Positions 1-5,271 of a stretch of 5,271 nt of DNA are shown piece by piece. The DNA lies in the NCBI GenBank assembly GCA_016868485.1, contig VGGT01000143.1:1-5271 (forward strand). Reading direction: 5' to 3'. The notes beneath the pieces were generated by a model, which had not been told where the DNA came from, did no database searches, and saw only the letters and a program-made list of their open reading frames with translations. Within the stretch, counting starts at the first letter, position 1; each line of letters begins with the position of its first letter. This DNA comes from Bacteroidota bacterium. Lineage in GTDB: Bacteria > Bacteroidota > Bacteroidia > UBA7662. The position numbers were made by a program, and so were the translations under genes.

Positions 1-208
1 GCGCAACAGGGGCGGGCGCATAGGCAACAGGGGCGGGGGCATAAGCAAGGGGGGCAGGCATTCCCACTGCTGTTGAGGCATGGCCGCCGTTTTGTGCGGT
101 ACCGGATGCCTTGATCACCAATTTAAACCCCTCTTTTTCCAATTCAACTTCTGTGACGCCCGACTTAGCAACAAACCTGATCAGGTCTTGAATTTCTTTG
201 ATATCCAT
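1..208 (-). CDS. accB: Biotin carboxyl carrier protein of acetyl-CoA carboxylase, N-terminal part (runs off the left edge)
   Basis: AccB carries the biotin that is carboxylated by AccC and then donates CO2 to acetyl-CoA, giving malonyl-CoA for fatty acid synthesis in the cytoplasm. I translated this partial frame by hand: ATG at 208-206, 69 codons open to base 1. Residues 1-33 begin MDIKEIQDLIRFVAKSGVTE and continue as a charged stretch, matching the conserved N-terminal segment of AccB. From about residue 34 the sequence becomes a low-complexity Gly/Ala/Pro linker, and residues 51-69 are nearly all Ala, Pro, Val and Tyr. This linker normally separates the N-terminal segment from the biotinyl domain. 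That domain, with its MKM biotinylation site, would lie beyond the window and is not seen. The gene starts 19 nt after the efp stop with no Shine-Dalgarno motif, so it is probably cotranscribed with efp. FabH upstream uses the malonyl-ACP made from this enzyme's product. accC would be the expected next gene, but it is outside the window. Confidence 0.93.
   Translation of the reverse strand, partial: MDIKEIQDLIRFVAKSGVTEVELEKEGFKLVIKASGTAQNGGHASTAVGMPAPLAYAPAPVAYAPAPVA
2..43 (-). repeat. Two 21-nt tandem units encoding the Ala-Pro linker of AccB
   Basis: Bases 2-22 and 23-43 are adjacent 21-nt units that differ at two positions by my alignment; a more degenerate third copy begins at 44. In the AccB frame each unit encodes the seven residues APAPVAY (in circular register). 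The repeat preserves frame and lies in the flexible linker, so length changes by whole units would be tolerated. The array may continue past base 1. Confidence 0.75.
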
Positions 209-227
209 AAGCTTCAAAAATAAGGGA

Positions 228-794
228 TTATTTGACTCTTTCAACGTAATCACCCGTGCGGGTGTCGATGCGGATGCGATCGCCTTGATTAACGAACAAA
301 GGCACCTGAACGCTTGGGCCGTTGTCAACGACTGCCGGTTTCAGTGCGGAACCGCTGGCGGTATCGCCTTTCAGACCTGGCTCGGTGTAGGTCACTTCCA
401 TTTCCACCATATGGGGCAATTCAAGGCCCAAAATATTTTCATCCTCCGAATTCACTAAGGCCAAACAAACGGCCCCTTCCTTCAGAAATCGAGGTGCATT
501 GATTTTATGCTCTTCGACTGCAAATTGTTCGAAACTCTCGCTGTCCATGAAATTGAATCCCATATCATCTTGGTAGAGGAATTGCAATTCGCGGGTTTCT
601 ACCCGAACGGTATCAATTTTTGCTCCAGCGGGAAAGGTATTGTCTAAAACCCGGCCGTTGGTCATGCTTTTGAGCTTGGTGCGCACAAATGCGGCACCTT
701 TACCCGGTTTTACATGCAAAAATTCGACAACTTGATAAATGTCGTGGTTGAATTTGATGCAAAGTCCATTGCGAAATTCGGAAGTTGATGCCAT
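228..794 (-). CDS. efp: Translation elongation factor P
   Basis: EF-P binds ribosomes stalled at proline-rich stretches, between the P and E sites, and stimulates peptide bond formation. The 188-residue product has the standard family length and three-domain layout: an N-terminal KOW-like domain (about residues 3-62), a central OB domain (about 65-128) and a C-terminal OB domain (about 130-186). The domain I loop reads HVKPGKGAAF, so the tip residue that is modified in many bacteria is Lys32 (Lys34 in E. coli numbering). A lysine fits either beta-lysylation-type chemistry or no modification, and argues against the arginine-rhamnose pathway. The C-terminus has the conserved VQVPLFVNQGDRIRIDTRTG block and ends in YVERVK. 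The ATG at 794 gives the usual MASTSEFRNG start and no Shine-Dalgarno is visible. It lies 81 nt after fabH and 19 nt before accB. The modification enzyme cannot be inferred from this window. Confidence 0.97.
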   Translation of the reverse strand: MASTSEFRNGLCIKFNHDIYQVVEFLHVKPGKGAAFVRTKLKSMTNGRVLDNTFPAGAKIDTVRVETRELQFLYQDDMGFNFMDSESFEQFAVEEHKINAPRFLKEGAVCLALVNSEDENILGLELPHMVEMEVTYTEPGLKGDTASGSALKPAVVDNGPSVQVPLFVNQGDRIRIDTRTGDYVERVK

Positions 795-817
795 AATAGG
801 AATTGGGTAGATCGTTG

Positions 818-869
818 GTTGAATGGATCGTGAGAGAATACTTGTTGAATGAATCGTAGGTGAGAACTT
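818..869 (-). repeat. Imperfect 26-nt tandem repeat in the fabH-efp gap
   Basis: The 81-nt gap between fabH and efp contains two adjacent 26-nt units, 818-843 and 844-869, that agree at 20 of 26 positions in a gap-free alignment by eye. The shared core on the plus strand is GTTGAATGRATCGT, and both units end in CTT. A shorter relative lies closer to efp at 804-816 and matches the core at 10 of 13 positions. The units sit where the efp 5' leader would be. No protein is evident here. They could be regulatory half-sites, a leader RNA motif, or simply a decaying local duplication. Confidence 0.5.
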
Positions 870-875
870 GCTTGA

Positions 876-1940
876 TTAGGGTATGAGGTTGAGTTGGCCT
901 GGCTGGACATCGGTCAGATTGAGGGCTTTGGCGCCATCAAAGGCCCAGCGCACATAAAGAGACCCCCAGGTAAAACCACCACCAAAGGCCGCTAGGATCA
1001 GATTATCACCCTTTTTAAGTTGAGGCTCCCACTCATGCAAGCACAATGGAATGGATGCATTCGTGGTGTTGCCATAACGCTGAATGTTGACCATCACCTT
1101 TTCCTCGGGGAGGGCAGTCCGTTCGCGCGTTGCATCGATGATGCGCTTGTTGGCCTGGTGGGGCACCAGCCATTGAACATCGTTGGCGGTTAATCCATTG
1201 CGTTCCATAATCTCCTGCGCTACCCCTGCCATATTGGTTACGGCGAATTTAAACACGGTTTTTCCCTCCTGATGAATGAAGTGCTCCTTACGGGCAACCG
1301 TTTCTGGGCTCGCCGGATTCAATGATCCGCCCGCCTTTTGACAGAGGTAGGTGCGGCCCACCCCATCGCTGCGCATGATGCCATCGAGTACGCCATAGCC
1401 ATCAGAGTCCGGTTCGAGCAAAATGGCTCCCGCACCGTCGCCAAATATGATGGCCGTTGAACGGTCTTGTAAATCGATGATTGAAGTCATTTTGTCGGCC
1501 CCAACCACGATCACTTTTTGGTAGATACCACTTTCTATGAATCGAGCAGCGGTGTTAACCCCAAACAGGAAGCCCGAACAAGCAGCTGACAAGTCAAAAC
1601 CAGCCGTTTGGGTCATTCCTAACTTATCTGTAATGACATTGGCGGTTGCAGGGAAAGCCATATCAGGGGTTGCTGTGCAACAAATGAGTAGCTCAACATC
1701 CATAGGATTCGTGCCTGTTTTTCTCAACAATCCCTCTACCGCTTTCACGGCCAAATCGGATGTTGCCAGGCCAGGCTCTTCCATCCACCTGCGCTCCTTG
1801 ATGCCTGTACGAGCGGTAATCCACTCATCAGTGGTTTCCATCAACTGCTCCAGGCGGTTGTTGGAAACAACATTCCTCGGGGCCCACGCATGGACCCCAG
1901 TAATGGCCGCTGTTCTTCTGATTTCGGTCATTTTATTCAT
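876..1940 (-). CDS. fabH: Beta-ketoacyl-ACP synthase III (FabH)
   Basis: FabH condenses an acyl-CoA primer (acetyl-CoA, or branched primers in some lineages) with malonyl-ACP and so starts type II fatty acid synthesis in the cytoplasm. The 354-residue product has the thiolase fold and the full catalytic triad: Cys121 in DLSAACSGF, His261 in VPHQANKRI and Asn291 in RYGNTTNAS. The N-terminal block TTDEWITARTGIKERRW and the terminal FGGGFTWGS loop are also typical. The core normally ends near VRW at residue 331; about 22 more residues follow here, ending QLNLIP. Two starts are possible, ATG at 1940 and ATG at 1931 (Met4). I chose the first, and the choice changes only three residues. Neither has a Shine-Dalgarno. 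rpmF is 107 nt upstream and efp 81 nt downstream. In many bacteria plsX lies between rpmF and fabH; here there is no room for it. Primer preference cannot be read from the sequence. Confidence 0.97.
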   Translation of the reverse strand: MNKMTEIRRTAAITGVHAWAPRNVVSNNRLEQLMETTDEWITARTGIKERRWMEEPGLATSDLAVKAVEGLLRKTGTNPMDVELLICCTATPDMAFPATANVITDKLGMTQTAGFDLSAACSGFLFGVNTAARFIESGIYQKVIVVGADKMTSIIDLQDRSTAIIFGDGAGAILLEPDSDGYGVLDGIMRSDGVGRTYLCQKAGGSLNPASPETVARKEHFIHQEGKTVFKFAVTNMAGVAQEIMERNGLTANDVQWLVPHQANKRIIDATRERTALPEEKVMVNIQRYGNTTNASIPLCLHEWEPQLKKGDNLILAAFGGGFTWGSLYVRWAFDGAKALNLTDVQPGQLNLIP

Positions 1941-1950
1941 TCAAGAACAC

Positions 1951-2021
1951 GAAATCCCACGCCCATCAAAGGGGAATCCACTCCAATTATGGAATTCGAG
2001 CGTATTGGGATGGGGATTTTC
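1951..2021 (-). promoter_or_regulatory. Possible structured RNA leader upstream of fabH
   Basis: In the 107-nt rpmF-fabH gap the transcript could fold into a nested hairpin. The outer arms are 2021-2013 and 1958-1951 (GAAAAUCCC with GGGAUUUC, eight pairs and one bulged A). They continue after a three-by-three internal loop as CCCA with UGGG (2009-2006 with 1965-1962). Inside lies a second stem, 1997-1990 with 1980-1974 (GAAUUCCA with UGGAUUC, seven pairs, one bulge), closed by a nine-base loop. The outer stem ends 10 nt before the fabH ATG, and no U-run follows, so this is not an intrinsic terminator. I paired it by hand without an energy calculation. It could be an mRNA processing or stability element, a leader controlling fabH translation, or chance. 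Confidence 0.3.
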
Positions 2022-2047
2022 AACCGATCGACGGCTGAATTTTATCA

Positions 2048-2236
2048 TTATGCAATGGCCTTTTCCATCACGACCTTGCCACGGTAGTACATCTTACCCT
2101 CGAACCAATGGGCTCTGTGGAAGAGATGAGGTTGACCTGTGGTCGGACAAACAGCCAATGTAGGCGCTTCAGCCGTGTAGTGTGTACGCCGCTTGTCGCG
2201 GCGGCTGCGGGAATGTCGGTGTTTGGGATTGGGCAT
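2048..2236 (-). CDS. rpmF: 50S ribosomal protein L32 (bL32), zinc-ligand-poor form
   Basis: L32 is a small protein of the large ribosomal subunit. The 62-residue product begins MPNPKHRHSRSRRDKRRTHY, the basic N-terminal tail that threads into 23S rRNA in this family, followed by the APTLAVCP block. Classical L32 has two CxxC pairs that bind zinc. Here the first pair is reduced to a single cysteine (Cys30 in CPTTG), and the second is replaced by HWFEGKMYYRGK, which has no cysteine. This form should not hold a four-cysteine zinc site; from memory it is the usual form in Bacteroidota rather than a defect. The ATG lies 1 nt after the yceD stop (TGATATG), so translation is probably coupled. The yceD-rpmF pairing is conserved across many phyla and strongly supports both calls. 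Confidence 0.96.
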   Translation of the reverse strand: MPNPKHRHSRSRRDKRRTHYTAEAPTLAVCPTTGQPHLFHRAHWFEGKMYYRGKVVMEKAIA

Positions 2237-2237
2237 A

Positions 2238-2780
2238 TCAGTTGATCTTAAGTTGTTTTAATTTTTCCCAGCGAGGGTCGGTTTGTTCGACAACCTCTGG
2301 GGTGTAAGCAATTGAGTTGGTCGCATGAGACATCCATGAAGACAGACGTTCATCACAGGCCAATTGTTGATCGGCACGGCATACAAACCGAAGGGGAAGA
2401 AGCAAACTAGCCGATTCATAGAGGTATTCGGCCAGCTGAAACGACCAGGCCGTAGTTGAAACGTACCAAATTTGATCGGTGTTTTCGATGGGCTCATCTT
2501 CGATTTTAACCAACAGCCGGGTGTCGCCTTCCACTGGGTGATCCAATTCAGTCAGACATCGATCGCAAACACCCTGAATACTGCCGCCAAACCTGAAGTC
2601 TAACACCATCTCCCGTGTCTTACGTTCGAGGCAAAGGCGCACATTGATGAATGCTTGGGTGATCAGGCTCTCTGGGAACTGCATAAAAAAAGCCTGGTCG
2701 AGCGCGTAATCGTAGTAATGAAACCCGTTTTTAAGCGCTGAAAAGCGTATTTCGTATGCGGTAGTCGACTGCGAGGCCAT
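2238..2780 (-). CDS. yceD: YceD/DUF177 family protein, linked to 23S rRNA accumulation
   Basis: Members of DUF177 are encoded next to rpmF in most bacteria and are linked to large-subunit rRNA accumulation, though the molecular mechanism is not settled. The 180-residue product shows the family signature GVCDRCLTEL, with Cys72 and Cys75, after a beta-rich N-terminal half. It is followed by an acidic segment (about 92-104) and a C-terminal tail reading DPRWEKLKQLK that is common in Bacteroidota members. Two further cysteines (134 and 142) lie in the RFVCRADQQLACDERL stretch, and whether they form a metal site with the first pair is unknown. The frame is open upstream to a TTG at 2801. I chose the ATG at 2780 because the family N-terminus fits it and because the TTG lies within a likely promoter. 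This start is 5 nt after the pdxA stop and has no Shine-Dalgarno. Confidence 0.88.
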   Translation of the reverse strand: MASQSTTAYEIRFSALKNGFHYYDYALDQAFFMQFPESLITQAFINVRLCLERKTREMVLDFRFGGSIQGVCDRCLTELDHPVEGDTRLLVKIEDEPIENTDQIWYVSTTAWSFQLAEYLYESASLLLPLRFVCRADQQLACDERLSSWMSHATNSIAYTPEVVEQTDPRWEKLKQLKIN

Positions 2781-2785
2781 ACGGC

Positions 2786-3871
2786 TCAAGTTAGCCCGCA
2801 AAGGTACGGAAAAAAAAGGATAAAGGCAACAAGAACTGTACTGGGCTTTAAAGCCCCCGCCTCCAGCGCCAATTGCTCGCGGCGTGTGCGCAGTATGTCT
2901 ACGGCAGCGTAGAGTGCGCTTCTGAATGAGGATGGATCCGCCTTTTTTTGTCCGGCCAATTCATAAGCCGTTCCATGATCGGGCGACGTGCGCACTACAG
3001 GCAAGCCAGCCGTGAAATTCACCCCAGAATCGAAACACAAGGCCTTGAAAGGGGTAAGGACCTGATCGTGGTACATCCCGAGCACACCGTCGAAATGCGC
3101 ATAACGAGCCGTGCCAAAGAAACCATCCGCTCCATAAGGGCCCCAGGCCAGAATACCCTCCGATTGCACGGCTTCGATGGCCGGTATGATGACCTTTTGC
3201 TCCTCATCGCCCAACAATCCAGCATCACCGGCGTGGGGATTCAGAGAAAGTACAGCGATTTTTGGTCTGGTAATCGCAAAGTCTTGCGTCAGGATTCGGG
3301 CAAAACGGCGGATGCTTTCAGACACGCGCGCTTGGGTGAGGGCCGTGGGCACCTCCTTGAGGGCGATGTGACCCGTTACCGTTGCCACTTTCATGTGATC
3401 GCCCAGCAGGATCATCATGGCGTTGCCTGCGGGAAACTCCTTCTGCAAAAATTCCGTGTGTCCAGGCACTTGAAATCCGTCGCCTTGTATTCCAGCTTTA
3501 TTGATTGGGGCTGTCACCAATGCATCCAAGGCTCCTGATTTGAGGTCCGCTACCGCACGTTCGAGTGATAACCGGGTAAACCGCGCGAGCTGGGGATCGG
3601 GTTGACCCGGCACAATTTCAAGTTCTTCGGCCGATAAGTTGATTAAACATGCCTTGCGGGCCGGGGCCTGCAGTGGCGTTTCGATGGTCAATAAATTCCA
3701 ATCCTGAATCCCCAATATCCTTCGGTATAGGCCAACGGCACGCTGTGGCGCATAAACAATGGGGGTCATGGAATGAAGGATGCGCGGGTCGCTGAGGATG
3801 CGAAGTACCAACTCCATACCCACCCCATTTAAGTCTCCACAACTGATGCCAATGCGGGGTTTATCGCTCAT
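2786..3871 (-). CDS. pdxA: 4-hydroxythreonine-4-phosphate dehydrogenase
   Basis: PdxA oxidises 4-phosphohydroxy-L-threonine with NAD in the DXP-dependent route to pyridoxine 5'-phosphate (vitamin B6), acting as a metal-dependent cytoplasmic dimer. The 361-residue product carries the family blocks in order: GISCGDLNGVGME near the N-terminus, TAPINK (120-125), VPGHTEFL (135-142), GHIALKEV (167-174), SLNPHAGD (209-216), MYHDQ (266-270) and RTSPDHGTAYELAG (294-307). The metal-binding histidines of the E. coli enzyme correspond to His168, His213 and His268. A glycine usually following YHDQ is Val271 here, a mild oddity. The last 16 or so residues form a hydrophobic tail beyond the normal end, read through the downstream promoter and a run of eight T. 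The ATG overlaps the aminopeptidase stop as ATGA, implying translational coupling. yceD starts 5 nt after the stop. Confidence 0.95.
   Translation of the reverse strand: MSDKPRIGISCGDLNGVGMELVLRILSDPRILHSMTPIVYAPQRAVGLYRRILGIQDWNLLTIETPLQAPARKACLINLSAEELEIVPGQPDPQLARFTRLSLERAVADLKSGALDALVTAPINKAGIQGDGFQVPGHTEFLQKEFPAGNAMMILLGDHMKVATVTGHIALKEVPTALTQARVSESIRRFARILTQDFAITRPKIAVLSLNPHAGDAGLLGDEEQKVIIPAIEAVQSEGILAWGPYGADGFFGTARYAHFDGVLGMYHDQVLTPFKALCFDSGVNFTAGLPVVRTSPDHGTAYELAGQKKADPSSFRSALYAAVDILRTRREQLALEAGALKPSTVLVAFILFFPYLCGLT
2799..2829 (-). promoter_or_regulatory. Bacteroidota-type promoter (TTG-N20-TACCTTTG) before yceD
   Basis: On the minus strand TTG at 2829-2827 is followed by a 20-nt spacer and then TACCTTTG at 2806-2799. 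This matches the Bacteroidota primary sigma consensus of TTG near -33 and TAnnTTTG near -7. The spacer contains eight consecutive T (2817-2810). It is the only TAnnTTTG match I found on the minus strand of this window by eye. Transcription would start roughly 4-7 nt downstream, leaving a leader of only about 10-15 nt before the yceD ATG at 2780. The element lies wholly inside the pdxA 3' coding end and would drive yceD-rpmF-fabH-efp-accB independently of the genes upstream. Confidence 0.65.
2843..2856. repeat. Perfect 14-bp palindrome near the pdxA 3' end
   Basis: The sequence GGGCTTTAAAGCCC is fully self-complementary and lies 13 nt upstream of the -33 element of the proposed yceD promoter, within the last codons of pdxA. 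As DNA it could be a dimeric regulator's operator. As RNA it would form only a five-pair stem with a four-base loop. The T-run is about 25 nt farther downstream, too far for an intrinsic terminator. It may be chance within coding sequence. Confidence 0.35.
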
Positions 3872-5271
3872 TGCGTATATCTTTTGAGAAAATGAAGCAA
3901 AAGCCGCACACCGAATCCTGTTCCATGCTTGCCGCGATAACTGCTTTCGCTGTCGAGGAAAGCAGGGCCAGCGATGTCGATGTGCACCCAGGGATAATCG
4001 GTGAAGTGCTGCAAAAACTTGCCTGCCGTTATAGCGCCCGCTTCTCTTCCGCCAATATTTTTCAAATCCGCAATATGACTTTTGAGCATTTCGCCATATT
4101 CATCCCACATAGGAAATGGCGCAAGACGCTCATGTACGGCTAGGCCCGATTGTTCAAAAGCGTCTATGGTTGCATCTTCTGCCGTACCCATAACAACCGC
4201 GCCTTGTGATCCAATAGCCAATACTGCCGATCCGGTCAGCGTGGCCAGGTCCACGACCAGTTGCGGTTCGTATTTCTTGGCATAATGCAGGGCATCCGCG
4301 AGTATAAGCCGACCTTCGGCATCGGTGTTTAAGACCTCTACAGTGGTGCCATCCGAAATGGTGATGACATCCCCTGGGGCATAGGCCTCGCCCGATGGCC
4401 GGTTGTCGGTGGCCGGGATGAGTCCAATGAGGTGAACGGGCAAGCGCATGCGTGCTGCGGCCCCAATGGTTGCTGCCACTGCGGCGGCGCCCGCCATATC
4501 GCACTTCATGCTGTCCATACTGCCCGGTGTTGGCTTCAGACTGAGTCCACCCGTGTCATAAACCACCCCCTTTCCGACCAGAACGATGGGTTTCTGTGCA
4601 TCTGAATTTGTTCCTTGCGGCCACTCAGGTTTCCACTCCAACACCATAAATACGGGCGGCTGAACGGAGCCTTTATTCACCGCCAAGAGCCCCCCCATCT
4701 TTAGGCTCTCGATTTGCTTCTTGTGGAAAATCTCAGCATGGAAGCCGGTTTGGGTCGACCAGCGCAGCACTTCTTCGGCAAATTGCGGGGCCGACAGATA
4801 GCTTTGGGGTTCATTGACCCAATCACGCGCCGTATAAACCGCCTCCCAAAGGGCGGAAAGCTCATCGACCGCTCCTTGATGCATCTCTGCTGAACCTGCT
4901 GAACAAATCTGTATTTCAGTTAAATCGACAGGAGGTTTTTCAGGTGACTTCAAATAGGTACGAAAACGATAAGCCGCTAGGCCGATTCCCTCAACAAGGG
5001 CCAATATTTCGTCGGCCTCTGCATCACCCGTCAACCAAAGCGTTTCGACCTCTTCGGCTTGAAGTGCCTTCTGAAGCTGACCACCCATCTGTCTGAGGGC
5101 CTCCATCTGTTTGGCGCGCGCATGCTCATTTTGTGCACCGCGCCTATCCGTATCCGGACCTTGTTCTTTCTGCCACACAACCCAGCTCAAGTTCGGCAGT
5201 TGATGTACGGCCAAAACGCCTCCCTTTTTCGATAGTCTGCGCTCAACGTAGGCTCGGTTCGCCGTTTGATC
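3868..5271 (-). CDS. pepA: M17 family leucyl aminopeptidase, N-terminus beyond the right edge
   Basis: This cytosolic two-metal exopeptidase removes N-terminal residues, preferably leucine, from peptides. The frame is open from the stop at 3868 to the window edge, giving 467 residues. A TTG at 5214 is an internal leucine and not the start, because the upstream codons (DQTANRAYVERRLSKKGG) continue the family's N-terminal domain. Counting from the edge, about 1-150 is the N-terminal domain and the rest is the catalytic domain. All metal ligands equivalent to those of E. coli PepA are present: Lys234 and Asp239 in VGKGVVYDTGG, Asp258 in KCDMAG, and Asp317 and Glu319 in the signature NTDAEGRL (4306-4329). 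The catalytic Lys246 and Arg321 are also intact. Against the roughly 500-residue family length only a few tens of residues should be missing. The stop overlaps the pdxA start by 4 nt. The symbol follows the family, and the physiological substrate is not known. Confidence 0.93.
   Translation of the reverse strand, partial: DQTANRAYVERRLSKKGGVLAVHQLPNLSWVVWQKEQGPDTDRRGAQNEHARAKQMEALRQMGGQLQKALQAEEVETLWLTGDAEADEILALVEGIGLAAYRFRTYLKSPEKPPVDLTEIQICSAGSAEMHQGAVDELSALWEAVYTARDWVNEPQSYLSAPQFAEEVLRWSTQTGFHAEIFHKKQIESLKMGGLLAVNKGSVQPPVFMVLEWKPEWPQGTNSDAQKPIVLVGKGVVYDTGGLSLKPTPGSMDSMKCDMAGAAAVAATIGAAARMRLPVHLIGLIPATDNRPSGEAYAPGDVITISDGTTVEVLNTDAEGRLILADALHYAKKYEPQLVVDLATLTGSAVLAIGSQGAVVMGTAEDATIDAFEQSGLAVHERLAPFPMWDEYGEMLKSHIADLKNIGGREAGAITAGKFLQHFTDYPWVHIDIAGPAFLDSESSYRGKHGTGFGVRLLLHFLKRYTQ

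Noticed and set aside
1..208. A link between EF-P and the Pro-rich AccB linker made next to it
   Set aside because: The visible linker alternates Ala and Pro and has no PPP or PP stall motif, so there is no evidence that it needs EF-P.
710..910. A 66-codon minus-strand frame spanning the fabH-efp gap
   Set aside because: It overlaps both fabH and efp in another frame, and its unique part is made of the tandem repeats; nothing supports it as a gene.
1941..2047. A second promoter directly upstream of fabH
   Set aside because: The closest sequence, CCCCTTTG near 1974-1967, lacks the TA of the -7 box, so support is too weak.
1537..2163. A 208-codon open frame on the plus strand
   Set aside because: It lies antisense to fabH and rpmF, which have full family signatures, and its translation shows no recognisable domain.
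2238..2801. TTG at 2801 as the start of yceD
   Set aside because: The TTG is part of the likely -7 promoter element and overlaps pdxA. The ATG at 2780 fits the family N-terminus and the tight spacing better.
2810..2856. Intrinsic terminator after pdxA made of the palindrome plus the T-run
   Set aside because: About 25 nt separate the short stem from the T-run, and the stem would have only about five pairs. The T-run is better explained as promoter spacer.
2948..3538. A 196-codon open frame on the plus strand
   Set aside because: It is wholly antisense to the catalytic region of pdxA, and its Arg/His-rich product looks like a coding shadow.
5212..5214. TTG at 5214 as the aminopeptidase start
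   Set aside because: The frame continues open to the window edge with family-like sequence, so this codon is an internal leucine.
1..5271. A previously undescribed system hidden in the window
   Set aside because: All seven genes belong to well-known housekeeping families with intact key residues, and the gaps are short; nothing suggests a mobile, defence or biosynthetic module.

Overview
This is a compact housekeeping segment. It most likely comes from a member of the Bacteroidota, judged from three signs: (i) the protein signatures, such as an AccB start MDIKEIQDLIRFVAKSGVTE, an EF-P start MASTSEFRNGLCIKFN, and an L32 with CPTTG where other phyla have a zinc knuckle; (ii) the lack of convincing Shine-Dalgarno sequences before the genes; (iii) a promoter-like TTG-N20-TACCTTTG, which fits the Bacteroidota -33/-7 consensus. 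I cannot place it below phylum from the sequence alone.

All seven genes are on the minus strand, so transcription runs from right to left. In that order they are: an M17 leucyl aminopeptidase (its N-terminus lies beyond base 5271), pdxA (vitamin B6 synthesis), a YceD/DUF177 protein, rpmF (ribosomal protein L32), fabH (initiating ketoacyl-ACP synthase), efp (elongation factor P), and accB (biotin carboxyl carrier protein, cut by base 1). Junctions are tight in the first half: the aminopeptidase and pdxA overlap by 4 nt, pdxA and yceD are 5 nt apart, and yceD and rpmF are 1 nt apart. They are looser in the second half: 107 nt between rpmF and fabH, 81 nt between fabH and efp, and 19 nt between efp and accB. 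No gene-free stretch exceeds 300 bases, and I see no tRNA, rRNA, mobile element, CRISPR array or intrinsic terminator.

Functionally the right part (aminopeptidase, pdxA) is peptide turnover plus cofactor synthesis. The left part couples ribosome and translation functions (YceD, L32, EF-P) to the start of fatty acid synthesis (FabH, AccB of acetyl-CoA carboxylase). A promoter-like sequence inside the 3' end of pdxA probably lets the yceD-rpmF-fabH-efp-accB block be transcribed separately from the genes upstream. The classical yceD-rpmF-plsX-fabH order is recognisable, but plsX is missing from its usual place.

I found no new defence, mobile or biosynthetic system. The points most worth a second look are small: the internal promoter with an almost leaderless yceD start, a foldable leader in front of fabH, 26-nt tandem repeats in front of efp, and an eight-T run at the end of pdxA that is one base away from fusing pdxA to yceD.
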